Below the pieces are notes generated by a model. That model made no database searches. It was given only the letters and a program-made list of their open reading frames with translations, and was not told where the DNA came from. 64,000 bases of DNA, taken from contig NZ_JAVFWN010000017.1 in assembly GCF_030929495.1 (NCBI RefSeq), positions 62,001-126,000 on the forward strand, given 5' to 3'. The stretch comes from Nocardioides sp. LHD-245 (lineage in GTDB: Bacteria > Actinomycetota > Actinomycetes > Propionibacteriales > Nocardioidaceae). The translations under genes were made by a program, and so were the position numbers. This document shows, in pieces, positions 47,001-54,977 of this stretch (the first letter of the stretch is position 1; the number at the start of each line of letters is the position of its first letter).

Positions 47001-48002
47001 GTGGCCACCCCAGGAGAGAGCATCGTCGACTGTGATCTGGCCGTGGTGGGCGCGGGCCCGACCGGTCTGTTCGCCACCTACTATGCCGGATTCCGCGGGA
47101 TGCGGGTAGCACTGATCGACTCGCTGCCCGAGCTCGGCGGCCAGATCACCGCCATGTACCCCGAGAAGGCGATCCTCGACGTCGCCGGGTTCCCGAGCGT
47201 CAAAGGCCGTGACCTGGTCGAGGGTCTGGCCGCTCAGGCGCTCAGTGCCAAGCCCGAGCAGCTGCTCGGCCGCACCGCCACCGATCTCGCGGTCGACGAC
47301 GACGGTCTCACGCTCCGGCTCGACGACGGCACCGACGTCCGGGCCAAGGCGCTGGTCATCACCGCCGGCATCGGGAAGTTCAGTCCGCGCCCGCTGCCCG
47401 CGGCGCAGGGCTGGGTCGGCCGCGGCGTGGAGTTCTTCGTCCCCGGGTTCGAGGCCTACCGCGACCAGGACGTGGTCATCGTCGGCGGCGGCGACAGCGC
47501 GTTCGACTGGGCCGTGCACCTGGAGCCGGTCGCCCGCTCGGTGACGCTCGTGCACCGGCGCGACGCGTTCCGGGCCCACCAGCGCACCGTCGAGCAGGTC
47601 CAGGCGTCCTCGGTCAGGATCGTCACCAGGGCCGAGGTCGCCGCACTCCGCGATGCCGATGGCGGGAGCGCCGGCCCGCTCGCCGAGGTCGAGCTGACGG
47701 TCGACGGCGAGTCGCACCGGCTGCCGGCCCAGGCCGTGGTCGCCGCGCTCGGCTTCATCGCCGACCTCGGTCCGCTGCAGCAGTGGGGACTGGAGACCCA
47801 CCGCCGCCACATCGTCGTCGACCCGTCGATGCGGACCACCCTCCCGCGCGTGTTCGCCGCGGGCGACATCACCGAGTACACCGGCAAGGTCCGGCTGATC
47901 GCGGTCGGTTTCGGCGAGGCGGCGACGGCCGTCAACAACGCGGCCGTGGTGATCGACCCGACCGCCCACGTGTTCCCCGGACACTCCTCGGAAGGGAGCT
48001 GA
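47001..48002 (+). CDS. Ferredoxin-NADP+ reductase, thioredoxin-reductase-like (YumC type)
   Basis: A 333-residue flavoprotein with an N-terminal FAD motif 'VVGAGPTGLFATYYAG', then 'LGGQITAMYPEKAILDVAGFP', an NADPH motif 'VVIVGGGDSAFDWA' (about 155-170) and the C-terminal 'FAAGDITEYTGKVRLIAVGFGEAATAVNN'. These are the motifs of TrxB-like FNRs; the CxxC disulfide of thioredoxin reductase is absent. It would pass electrons from NADPH to the ferredoxin two genes downstream, for use by steroid oxygenases. The GTG at 47001 is set by the promoter; the open frame runs back to 46920. Confidence 0.88.
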   Translation: MATPGESIVDCDLAVVGAGPTGLFATYYAGFRGMRVALIDSLPELGGQITAMYPEKAILDVAGFPSVKGRDLVEGLAAQALSAKPEQLLGRTATDLAVDDDGLTLRLDDGTDVRAKALVITAGIGKFSPRPLPAAQGWVGRGVEFFVPGFEAYRDQDVVIVGGGDSAFDWAVHLEPVARSVTLVHRRDAFRAHQRTVEQVQASSVRIVTRAEVAALRDADGGSAGPLAEVELTVDGESHRLPAQAVVAALGFIADLGPLQQWGLETHRRHIVVDPSMRTTLPRVFAAGDITEYTGKVRLIAVGFGEAATAVNNAAVVIDPTAHVFPGHSSEGS

Positions 48003-48004
48003 GC

Positions 48005-48472
48005 ATGAGCGCTGGCCGCGATCAGGTCAAGCTGACCGAGGAGGAGGTCCAGGGTCTGCTCCAGGAGAACCTCAAGGTCCAGGTGGCGGCCAACGGCCGC
48101 GACGGGTTCCCGCATCTGACCACCCTCTTCTACGACGTGCTGGACGGCCGGATCGCGTTCTGGACCTACGGCCGCAGCCAGAAGATCCTCAACCTCGAGC
48201 GGGACCCGCGGGTGAGCGCGCTCGTCGAGGACGGCACCGACTACTTCGAGTTGCGCGGCGTCTCCATCGAGGGCCGGGCCGAGATCGTGCGCGAGCACGA
48301 CCGGATCCTCGAGATCGGCAAGGCCGTGTCCGTGCGGATGTTCGGCGTCGACTCGTTCGAGGCGCTCGGCGAGATCGGCGCTCAGACGGTCGAGAAGCAG
48401 GCGACCAAGCGGGTCGGCGTGATCGTCCACCCCGATCGCGTGGCGTCCTGGGACCACCGGAAGATGACGTGA
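48005..48472 (+). CDS. PPOX-class flavin/F420-binding protein
   Basis: A 155-residue split-barrel protein of the pyridoxamine-phosphate-oxidase superfamily: 'GRDGFPHLTTLFYDVLDGRIAFWTYGRSQKILNLERDPRVSALV'-type core at about 27-75. Family members use FMN or F420; the substrate here is unknown. It starts 2 bases after the reductase stop with GGAAGGGAG upstream, so it is part of the same KstR-controlled operon and may act on a steroid intermediate or flavin cofactor (inference). Confidence 0.8.
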   Translation: MSAGRDQVKLTEEEVQGLLQENLKVQVAANGRDGFPHLTTLFYDVLDGRIAFWTYGRSQKILNLERDPRVSALVEDGTDYFELRGVSIEGRAEIVREHDRILEIGKAVSVRMFGVDSFEALGEIGAQTVEKQATKRVGVIVHPDRVASWDHRKMT

Positions 48473-48480
48473 AAGGCAGC

Positions 48481-48681
48481 ATGTCCATGAAGATCAAGGT
48501 CGACTTCGACCTGTGCGAGTCCAACGGCCTGTGCGAGGCGATGGCCCCCGAGGTGTTCGAGCTGGACGACGACGACTTCCTCCAGCTGCACACCGAGCAC
48601 ACGACCGACGAGAACATCGAGAACGTCAAGCGTGCCGTCGCGGCCTGCCCGCGCGCCGCCATCACGCTGGTGGAGGAGTGA
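48481..48681 (+). CDS. fdxD: Ferredoxin, [3Fe-4S] type
   Basis: A 66-residue acidic ferredoxin. The Cys pattern 'CESNGLC...AACP' (CX5C then CP) lacks the central Cys of a [4Fe-4S] site, which fits a [3Fe-4S] cluster as in P450-linked ferredoxins. It lies between the reductase/PPOX genes and an Hsd4A-like SDR, as fdxD (Rv3503c) does beside the mce4 locus in M. tuberculosis (knowledge). Starts at 48469 (GTG) and 48487 (ATG) are alternatives. It likely carries electrons to CYP125-type or Ksh oxygenases. Confidence 0.85.
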   Translation: MSMKIKVDFDLCESNGLCEAMAPEVFELDDDDFLQLHTEHTTDENIENVKRAVAACPRAAITLVEE

Positions 48682-48683
48682 GC

Positions 48684-49586
48684 ATGGAGGCGACGACGTC
48701 GCTGGACGGCAAGGTCGCGATCGTCACCGGCGCCGGTGCGGGTCTGGGGCGCGCAGAGGCGGTCGCTCTGGCGCGTGCCGGTGCCCGGGTCGTCCTCAAC
48801 GACCTGCCGGGTGCCGGGGACGAGGCGGCCGAGGAGATCCGCTCCTTCGGGGGAGAGGCGGTCGTCGTACCCGGTGACGTGAGCGAGCGCGCCACCGCCG
48901 ACGCCATGGTCGCGGCCGCGATCGAGCTCGGTGGTCTCGACATCGTGGTCAACAACGCCGGCATGACCCGCGACCGGATGCTCTTCAACCTCGGCGACGA
49001 CGAGTGGGACGCGGTCATCGCGGTCCACCTGCGCGGCCACTTCCTGCTCTCCCGCAATGCCGCGGCCTACTGGCGCGGCAAGGCCAAGGAGAGCGAGTCG
49101 GGCACCGTCTACGGCAGCATCGTCAACACCGCGTCCGAGGCGTTCCTCGGCGGATCGCCGGGGCAGGCCAACTACGCCGCCGCCAAGGCCGGCATCGCCG
49201 CGCTCACGCTGTCGACGGCCCGCGGGCTGTCGCGCATCGGCGTGCGGGCCAACGCGATCTGCCCCCGTGCCCGGACGGCGATGACCGCCGAGGTGTTCGG
49301 CGAGGACGCCTCCGGCAAGGCGGTCGACCCCTATTCGGCCGACCATGTCGCGCCGCTCGTCGTCTACCTGGCCTCGCCCGCCGCGGCGCGGATCACCGGC
49401 CAGGTCTTCGTCGTGTACGGCGGGATGGTGGCCCTCGTCGCCGCGCCGGTCGTGGAGCAGCGCTTCGACGCCGCCGGCGACCTGTGGACCGGCGACGACC
49501 TCGACAAGCAGCTCGGCGGCTTCTTCGCCGACCGCGACCCGAACGTCGGCTTCGCCGCCGACTCGATCATGAGGCTGAGTGTGTGA
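48684..49586 (+). CDS. hsd4A: Hsd4A-type SDR (17-hydroxysteroid / 3-hydroxyacyl-CoA dehydrogenase)
   Basis: A 300-residue classical SDR: 'TGAGAGLGRAEAVALAR' binds NAD, 'NNAGMTRDRM' follows, and the catalytic Tyr-Lys is in 'NYAAAKAGIAALTLSTARGL'. 'VRANAICPRARTAMT' and the long C-terminus match the Hsd4A group (Rv3502c). In mycobacteria that enzyme acts on 17-hydroxysteroids and on side-chain 3-hydroxyacyl-CoA. GGAGG lies 7 bases before the ATG at 48684. The gene ends in a TGATG overlap with the next SDR. Confidence 0.85.
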   Translation: MEATTSLDGKVAIVTGAGAGLGRAEAVALARAGARVVLNDLPGAGDEAAEEIRSFGGEAVVVPGDVSERATADAMVAAAIELGGLDIVVNNAGMTRDRMLFNLGDDEWDAVIAVHLRGHFLLSRNAAAYWRGKAKESESGTVYGSIVNTASEAFLGGSPGQANYAAAKAGIAALTLSTARGLSRIGVRANAICPRARTAMTAEVFGEDASGKAVDPYSADHVAPLVVYLASPAAARITGQVFVVYGGMVALVAAPVVEQRFDAAGDLWTGDDLDKQLGGFFADRDPNVGFAADSIMRLSV

Positions 49587-50341
49587 TGGGACGACTCGAC
49601 AACAAGACCGCGATCGTCACCGGCGGCGCGATGGGCCAGGGCGCGGAGATCGCCCGGGCCTATGTCGCCGAGGGGGCGAGGGTCGTGATCGCCGACGTCG
49701 CCAAGGAGCAGGGCCAGTCGCTGGCCGACGAGCTCGGCGGCGCCGCACACTTCGCGCACCACGACGTGAGCGACGCCGGCTCCTGGGCGAGCGTCGTCGA
49801 CGACGCGAACGCCCGCTTCGGACCGGTCGACGTGCTCGCCAACAACGCCGGCATCCTGCGCTTCGGCGACATCGAGCGGATGCCCGCCGAGGAGGTCGAG
49901 CTGCTGTGGCGGGTCAACCAGCTCGGCTGCTTCCTCGGGATGCAGGCGGTCACCCGCACGATGCGCAAGAACGGCGGCGGCTCGATCATCAACGCCTCGT
50001 CGGTCGAGGGCCTGGCCGGCATGCCGTCGTGCACGGCGTACGCCGCCACCAAGTGGGCGATCCGCGGCATGACCAAGTGTGCGGCCATGGAGCTCGGTCC
50101 CAAGGGCATCCGGGTCAACTCGGTGCACCCCGGGATGATCGACACCCCGATGACGCGGGTCCACGGCGGCGACGCCGCGATGGAGTACGGCGCCAGCAAG
50201 GTGCCGCTGCGCCGGGTGGGCACGCCCGGCGACATCGCGCCGGTCTACGTCTTCCTGGCCAGCGACGAGTCGTCGTACATCAACGGTGCCGAGATCGCCG
50301 TGGACGGCGGCGTGACCAGCACGCACGCCTTCGGGGCCTGA
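49586..50341 (+). CDS. SDR resembling 3-alpha/20-beta-hydroxysteroid dehydrogenase
   Basis: A 251-residue SDR with 'VTGGAMGQGAEIARAYVAEGA', 'NNAGILRFGDIE', 'INASSVEGLAGMPSCTAYAATKWAIRGMTK' split over the catalytic Ser/Tyr/Lys, and 'VNSVHPGMIDTPMT'. The 'SSVEGLAG' and 'HPGMI.TPMT' patterns are those of 20-beta-hydroxysteroid dehydrogenase (FabG3-like) proteins. It is translationally coupled to hsd4A and is the last gene of the KstR-controlled run starting at 47001; it converges with kstR with only 6 bases between stops. Confidence 0.82.
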   Translation: MGRLDNKTAIVTGGAMGQGAEIARAYVAEGARVVIADVAKEQGQSLADELGGAAHFAHHDVSDAGSWASVVDDANARFGPVDVLANNAGILRFGDIERMPAEEVELLWRVNQLGCFLGMQAVTRTMRKNGGGSIINASSVEGLAGMPSCTAYAATKWAIRGMTKCAAMELGPKGIRVNSVHPGMIDTPMTRVHGGDAAMEYGASKVPLRRVGTPGDIAPVYVFLASDESSYINGAEIAVDGGVTSTHAFGA

Positions 50342-50347
50342 GTCTTG

Positions 50348-50959
50348 TCAATCCCTCAGGATCAGGCCGACCGCGGTCTCCATGTGCGCCGCGGTCTCCG
50401 CGGCGGTGGAGCGCCCGGTCACCCACGCCACCAGCGCGGAGAGCCACACGTCGCCGATGACGCGCGCGATGGCGACGTCCTCGTCGGTCAGCGCGCCCTC
50501 GTCGGGGACGCCGCCGTGCATCGCGTGGGTGACGATCGAGGTCATCGCCATGCCGACGACGTGGATCTCGTTAGTCACGCTGCTGTCGGCGAACATGAAG
50601 GCGCGGGTGAGTGCCTCGGTGAGCTTCGGGTCGCCCTGCATGCCGCGGGCCATCCGCTTGAGGACGTACAGCACCCGCTCGGCCTGCGTGTCGCCCGGGA
50701 TCTCGCGCTCACCGAGACGGGCCGAGGCCTCGTCGAACTGGCGGCCGAGGGCGGAGACGAGCAGGTGGATCTTCGAGGGGAAGTACCGGTAGAGCGTGCC
50801 GAGGGCCACGTCGGCCCGCTCGGCTACCGCGCGCATCTGGACGGCGTCGAAGCCGCCCGACTTGGCCAGGTCGTAGGTCGCGTCGAGGATTCGCTTGCGG
50901 CGCTCCCGCTGTGCGGCCGATCCGAGATCGTCGGACGTGGACGGGTTCGCGATGGTCAC
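50348..50959 (-). CDS. kstR: KstR, TetR-family repressor of sterol catabolism
   Basis: A 203-residue repressor. The N-terminal run 'AQRERRKRILDAT' and the helix-turn-helix 'VQMRAVAERADVALGTLYRYF' (about 40-60), followed by 'PSKIHLLVSALGRQF', are nearly identical to M. tuberculosis KstR (knowledge). The ligand there is a steroid-CoA ester. The start is a GTG with AGGGGGA about 6 bases upstream. Six KstR operators occur in this window, one in its own promoter region. Confidence 0.95.
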   Translation of the reverse strand: MTIANPSTSDDLGSAAQRERRKRILDATYDLAKSGGFDAVQMRAVAERADVALGTLYRYFPSKIHLLVSALGRQFDEASARLGEREIPGDTQAERVLYVLKRMARGMQGDPKLTEALTRAFMFADSSVTNEIHVVGMAMTSIVTHAMHGGVPDEGALTDEDVAIARVIGDVWLSALVAWVTGRSTAAETAAHMETAVGLILRD

Positions 50960-51013
50960 GAGAGGTCCCCCTGCGGTGCTGTGAAGAGTCGGGTCGATAT
51001 GGACCCAGTGGAT

Positions 51014-51019
51014 AGGCTA
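51014..51019 (-). promoter_or_regulatory. -10 hexamer TAGCCT of kstR
   Basis: On the minus strand TAGCCT lies about 55 bases before the kstR GTG and 20 bases downstream of the KstR operator, which would occupy the -35 region. Confidence 0.4.
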
Positions 51020-51039
51020 CCGGCAAGTAGCGCATAATT

Positions 51040-51053
51040 TGGAACACGTTCCA
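51040..51053. promoter_or_regulatory. KstR operator between kstR and the glycosyltransferase operon
   Basis: TGGAACACGTTCCA matches TnnAACnnGTTnnA exactly. On the plus strand a -10 candidate TACGTT (51055-51060) starts one base after it; on the minus strand it overlaps the kstR -35 region. One site could control both directions. Confidence 0.85.
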
Positions 51054-51108
51054 CTACGTTTTCGTTTCGGACTGCTCCCCGGGAGCAAGGCCTTGGGGAG
51101 AGTTACCT

Positions 51109-52365
51109 GTGCGGATCGCGATGCTGTCCTATCGCAGCAAGACCCACGTCGGTGGGCAGGGCGTCTACCTGCGTCACCTGAGCCGTGAGCTCACCCGGCT
51201 GGGACACACCGTCGAGGTGTTCTCGGGTCAGCCCTATCCGACACTCGACGAGGGCGTCGCGCTGACGAAGGTCCCCAGTCTCGATCTCTACCGCGAGCCC
51301 GACCCGTTCCGGGTGCCCAGGCTGCGCGAGTTCCGCGACCTGATCGACGTCCAGGAGTTCGCGATCATGTGCCTGGCCGGCTTCCCCGAGCCGCGCACGT
51401 TCTCGCGCCGGATCGTGAAGGTGCTCGCGGAGCGCCGGGGCGACTTCGATGTCGTGCACGACAACCAGGTCCTCGGACACGGCATGCTCGACGTCGAGGA
51501 CGCCGTGGGCGCCCCGATGCTGACCACGATCCACCACCCGATCACCTTCGACCGGCGCATCGACCTCGCGCAGACCCGCAACCCGTGGCGCAAGCTCACC
51601 CTGCGGCGCTGGTACGGCTTCCTGCGCATGCAGGCCCACATCGCGCGCCGGGCCCGCTGGATCCTCACGCCCTCGGAGGCGTCCAAGCGCGACATCGCCC
51701 GCGACTTCGCGGTCGACCCGGCCAAGATGCAGGTCATCCTGCTCGGCGTCGACGACAACTTCGTGCCCCCCAGTGAGCCTCGTGTGCCGGGCCGGATCAT
51801 GGCGATGGCGAGTGCGGACGCCCCGATGAAGGGGGTCGCGACGCTGCTCGAGGCGTTCGCCAAGCTGCGCACCGAGCGCGCCGTGGAGCTGGTCCTGGTG
51901 ACCCGCCCCGCTCCCGGTGGCCGCACCGAGAAGCTGATCGAGAAGCTCGGCATCGGCGACGCCGTCCGGTTCGCCCACGGGCTGAGCGACGACGAGCTGG
52001 TCGAGCTGATGGGCTCGGCCGAGGTCGCGTGCGTCCCGTCCCTCTACGAGGGCTTCTCGCTGCCGACCGCGGAGATGATGGCCTGCGCGACGCCGCTCGT
52101 CGTCTCGCGGGCCGGCGCCATCCCCGAGGTCGTCGGTGCGGACGGCGAGTGCGCCGACCTGGTCGCCCCCGGCGATGTCGGCGAGCTGCTGCACGCGTTG
52201 GAGCGGATGCTCGACGACCCCGAGCGCCGCGCGCGGATGGGTGCGGCGGGCCGTCGGCGGGTCGAGGAGCAGTTCAGCTGGAAGGCCGTGGCCGTCAAGG
52301 TCGCCGCAGCGTACGACAAGGTCATCGCGGACTACGCCGCCGAGACCGCGGAGAAGGGGAACTGA
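51109..52365 (+). CDS. Family 4 glycosyltransferase
   Basis: A 418-residue GT-B glycosyltransferase: the N-terminal 'YRSKTHVGGQGVYLRHLSRELTRLGH' binds acceptor, and the C-terminal 'EGFSLPTAEMMACATPLVVS' carries the EX7E motif that holds the nucleotide sugar. No signal or membrane segment is evident. It heads a three-gene run (this gene, a methyltransferase, an alpha-toroid protein) and starts just after a KstR operator. The product (glycan, glycolipid or glycosteroid) is not known. The GTG has GGGGAGAG upstream. Confidence 0.85.
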   Translation: MRIAMLSYRSKTHVGGQGVYLRHLSRELTRLGHTVEVFSGQPYPTLDEGVALTKVPSLDLYREPDPFRVPRLREFRDLIDVQEFAIMCLAGFPEPRTFSRRIVKVLAERRGDFDVVHDNQVLGHGMLDVEDAVGAPMLTTIHHPITFDRRIDLAQTRNPWRKLTLRRWYGFLRMQAHIARRARWILTPSEASKRDIARDFAVDPAKMQVILLGVDDNFVPPSEPRVPGRIMAMASADAPMKGVATLLEAFAKLRTERAVELVLVTRPAPGGRTEKLIEKLGIGDAVRFAHGLSDDELVELMGSAEVACVPSLYEGFSLPTAEMMACATPLVVSRAGAIPEVVGADGECADLVAPGDVGELLHALERMLDDPERRARMGAAGRRRVEEQFSWKAVAVKVAAAYDKVIADYAAETAEKGN

Positions 52366-52367
52366 GG

Positions 52368-53117
52368 ATGCTGACCGTTGACTTCGACCGTCTCGGCCTG
52401 CGTGCCGGCGACCGCGTCCTCGACATGGGCGCCGGTGCCGGGCGGCACAGCTTCGAGATGTACCGCCGCGGCGCGGACGTGATCGCCTTCGACCTCGACG
52501 CCGAGGAGCTCGAGGGGGTCCGCGACCTGTTCGTCGCGATGAAGGAGGCCGGTGAGGTGCCCGCGGGCGCGGAGGCCGACGTCAAGCAGGGCGACGCGCT
52601 CGCCCTGCCCTTCGCCGACGGCGAGTTCGACCGGATCGTGTGCTCCGAGGTGCTCGAGCACATCCACGACGACGTCGCCGCGATCCGTGAGCTGATCCGG
52701 GTGCTGCGTCCGGGCGGCACCCTCGCGGTGACCGTGCCCCGTTGGCTGCCGGAGGTCGTCAACTGGAGCCTCTCGGCCGACTACCACAACGCCGAGGGCG
52801 GCCACATCAGGATCTACACCGATCACGAGCTGATCGACAAGGTCACCAAGGGCGGCCGGCCCAACGACGGTACGCCGGGTGAGGCGATGCTCTTCGAGGG
52901 CAAGAGCTACACCCACGGGCTGCACGCGCCGTACTGGTGGATCAAGTGCGCCGTCGGGGTCGAGAACGACACCCACCCACTCGCGAAGGCGTACCACAAG
53001 CTCCTGGTCTGGGAGATCATGAAGCAGCCCAAGGCGCTCCAACTCGCCGGCAAGGTCCTCGACCCGATGATCGGCAAGTCGATGGTCCTCTACTTCCGCA
53101 AGCCGGACCACGCATGA
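52368..53117 (+). CDS. Class I SAM-dependent methyltransferase
   Basis: A 249-residue protein with the SAM motif 'RVLDMGAGAGRHSFEMYRRG' near residue 20 and 'FDRIVCSEVLEHIHDDVAAIRELIRVLRPGG' typical of class I O- or C-methyltransferases. The C-terminal third has Trp/Tyr-rich 'HAPYWWIKCAVGV'. It starts 2 bases after the glycosyltransferase stop (GAGG just upstream) and probably methylates the product of that enzyme. Confidence 0.85.
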   Translation: MLTVDFDRLGLRAGDRVLDMGAGAGRHSFEMYRRGADVIAFDLDAEELEGVRDLFVAMKEAGEVPAGAEADVKQGDALALPFADGEFDRIVCSEVLEHIHDDVAAIRELIRVLRPGGTLAVTVPRWLPEVVNWSLSADYHNAEGGHIRIYTDHELIDKVTKGGRPNDGTPGEAMLFEGKSYTHGLHAPYWWIKCAVGVENDTHPLAKAYHKLLVWEIMKQPKALQLAGKVLDPMIGKSMVLYFRKPDHA

Positions 53118-54253
53118 CGGCGGTCCCCGAGGTCGCGCTCGCGCGGCTGCCGTACCTCGACGGCGTCCTCACGGCCCAGCAGGTCGCCGACACCGCAGCA
53201 GCCATCGCGGCGATGCAGGAGCCGTGGGGCGCCGTACCGTGGACCACCGGCGAGCACGTCGACATCTGGAACCACGTCGAGGCCGCCATGGCGATGCTCG
53301 TCGGCGGCCAGGTCGAGGCGGCCGAGCGCGCCTACGCCTGGGTGCCCACGATGCAGCGGGCCGACGGCTCCTGGCCGATGAAGATCGTCGGCGGCAGGCC
53401 CGCGGACGAGCGCGGCGAGGTCAACATGTCGGCGTACTTCGCGGTGGGCCTGTGGCACCACTGGCTGGTGCGCCGCGACATCCGCTTCGTCGAGCGCTAC
53501 TGGCCCTCGGTGCGTGCCGGCCTCGACTTCGTCGTGTCCCTGCAGGACCCGTTCGGCGGCATCCGCTGGACGCCCGAGGACGACTTCTGCCTGCTCACCG
53601 GCAACTCCTCGATCTATCACTCGCTGCGTGCCGGCGTCGCGCTCGCGGACCTGATGGACGACCCGCAGCCCGAGTGGGAGCTCGCCGGCGGCCGGCTCGG
53701 TCATGCGGTGCGCACCCACGCCGACCGGTTCGCGGACAAGTCCACCTACTCGATGGACTGGTACTACCCGGTGCTCGGCGGCCCGGTCCGCGGCGATGCC
53801 GCGCGGGCGCTCCTGGCGCGCCGGTGGGACGACTTCGTCGTGCCCGGCCTCGGCATCCACTGCGTCGACACGAACCCGTGGGTGACCGGTGCGGAGACCT
53901 GCGAGCTCGCGATGGCCCTCGACGTCATCGGCGACCCGGAGTCGAGCCACCGGGCGCTGCGGCTCGTCGCCGACATGCAGCACCTGCGCGAGTCCGACGG
54001 TCGCTACTGGACGGGCTGGGTCTACGCCGACCCGAACCGCCCGGCGCCCGAGGGCGAGCCGCGCGACGTGCACTGGCCCCACGAGCACACGACGTACACC
54101 GCCGCCGCGGTCGTCCTCGCGGTCGACGCGCTCGGTGAGTCCTTCGGGCACGCGACCCCGGGCTCGGGGATCATGCGCGGCACGTCGGTGGCACCGCACT
54201 TCGAGGAGATCGCGCTCGAGTGCGAGTGCGCCTCACAGCGGGTCGCCCGCTGA
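53114..54253 (+). CDS. Alpha/alpha-toroid protein (prenyltransferase/glycosidase-like fold)
   Basis: A 379-residue cytoplasmic protein of repeated helical pairs with Trp/His-rich loops ('HVDIWNHVEAAMAMLVGG', 'ADGSWPMKIVGG', 'MSAYFAVGLWHHWLV', 'WPHEHTTYTAAAVVLAVDAL'). This is the pattern of the six-hairpin or terpenoid-cyclase-like toroid; annotation pipelines often call it prenyltransferase. The catalytic residues are not identifiable. It overlaps the methyltransferase by 4 bases (ATGA) and converges with the next methyltransferase by 21 bases. Confidence 0.6.
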   Translation: MTAVPEVALARLPYLDGVLTAQQVADTAAAIAAMQEPWGAVPWTTGEHVDIWNHVEAAMAMLVGGQVEAAERAYAWVPTMQRADGSWPMKIVGGRPADERGEVNMSAYFAVGLWHHWLVRRDIRFVERYWPSVRAGLDFVVSLQDPFGGIRWTPEDDFCLLTGNSSIYHSLRAGVALADLMDDPQPEWELAGGRLGHAVRTHADRFADKSTYSMDWYYPVLGGPVRGDAARALLARRWDDFVVPGLGIHCVDTNPWVTGAETCELAMALDVIGDPESSHRALRLVADMQHLRESDGRYWTGWVYADPNRPAPEGEPRDVHWPHEHTTYTAAAVVLAVDALGESFGHATPGSGIMRGTSVAPHFEEIALECECASQRVAR

Positions 54254-54919
54254 GCCTCGCGTCCGCCGCAGGACCCGGAGCGAGCCCGTGTGGGCCACCT
54301 CGCTGAAGGAGCCGGACGCGAGAGCGGGCAGGTAGATCAGCTCGTAGGGCGGCCGCCCGCCGTCCGCGGGGTCCGGGAAGACGTCGTGGATGGCGAGGTA
54401 GCCGCCGGCCTGCACCCAGTGGGCCCACCCCCGGAAGTCGGCGCGTGCCGGCTCCTCGCCGTGGCCGCCGTCGATGAACAGCAGGGAGAGCGGCGTGCGC
54501 CAGTGGGCGGCGACGGTCGTGGACTGGCCGACGACCGCGATCACGTGCTCTTCGAGGCGGGCCCGGGCGATGTTCTTGCGGAACCGGCCCAGTGTGTCCA
54601 TCAGGCCGAACTCGGGGTCGACGACGCTGGCGTCGTGGTGCTCCCATCCGGCCTGGTTCTCCTCGGAGCCGCGGTGGTGGTCGACGGTGAACACGACGGC
54701 GGTCGTCCCGGTCGCGCCGGACACCCGCTGCGCGGCCGCGCCGAGATAGATCCCCGACTTGCCGCAGTAGGTGCCGACCTCCAGGCCCGGTCCGTGGGGG
54801 AGCCGTTCGAGCGCGATCCGGAAGAGCAGGTCACCCTCGTCGGCGGGCATGAAGCCCTGCGCCGCGCGGGCGAGGTCCAGCAGGTCGGACGGCATCGGGG
54901 CCGGGACGGTGTCAGGCAC
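54233..54919 (-). CDS. Class I SAM-dependent methyltransferase (Methyltransf_24 type)
   Basis: A 228-residue protein: 'GLEVGTYCGKSGIYLGAAA' is the SAM loop, 'VFTVDHHRGSEENQAGWEHH' and 'LLFIDGGHGEEPARADFRGWAHWVQAGGYLAIHDVFPD' match the Methyltransf_24/sugar-O-methyltransferase type. The GTG start lies 6 bases from a -10 hexamer on the minus strand. It shares a KstR operator region with fadE34 and overlaps the toroid gene at its 3' end, so it belongs with the same module. Confidence 0.8.
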   Translation of the reverse strand: MPDTVPAPMPSDLLDLARAAQGFMPADEGDLLFRIALERLPHGPGLEVGTYCGKSGIYLGAAAQRVSGATGTTAVVFTVDHHRGSEENQAGWEHHDASVVDPEFGLMDTLGRFRKNIARARLEEHVIAVVGQSTTVAAHWRTPLSLLFIDGGHGEEPARADFRGWAHWVQAGGYLAIHDVFPDPADGGRPPYELIYLPALASGSFSEVAHTGSLRVLRRTRGSAGDPL

Positions 54920-54925
54920 CCCGCC

Positions 54926-54931
54926 ACTCTA
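54926..54931 (-). promoter_or_regulatory. -10 hexamer TAGAGT, leaderless promoter (minus strand)
   Basis: TAGAGT lies 6 bases before the GTG at 54919; the KstR operator is 8 bases upstream of it. Confidence 0.5.
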
Positions 54932-54938
54932 GTAGAGT

Positions 54939-54952
54939 TAGAACGCGTTCTA
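54939..54952. promoter_or_regulatory. KstR operator between fadE34 and a methyltransferase
   Basis: TAGAACGCGTTCTA is a perfect palindrome and an exact match to TnnAACnnGTTnnA. The fadE34 -10 hexamer TAGTTT (54951-54956) begins inside it. Confidence 0.9.
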
Positions 54953-54956
54953 GTTT
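54951..54956 (+). promoter_or_regulatory. -10 hexamer TAGTTT of fadE34
   Basis: Starts within the KstR operator; a short leader with AGGAGA precedes the ATG at 54978. Confidence 0.5.
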
Positions 54957-54977
54957 CGTACGGCAGGAGAGCATCAA

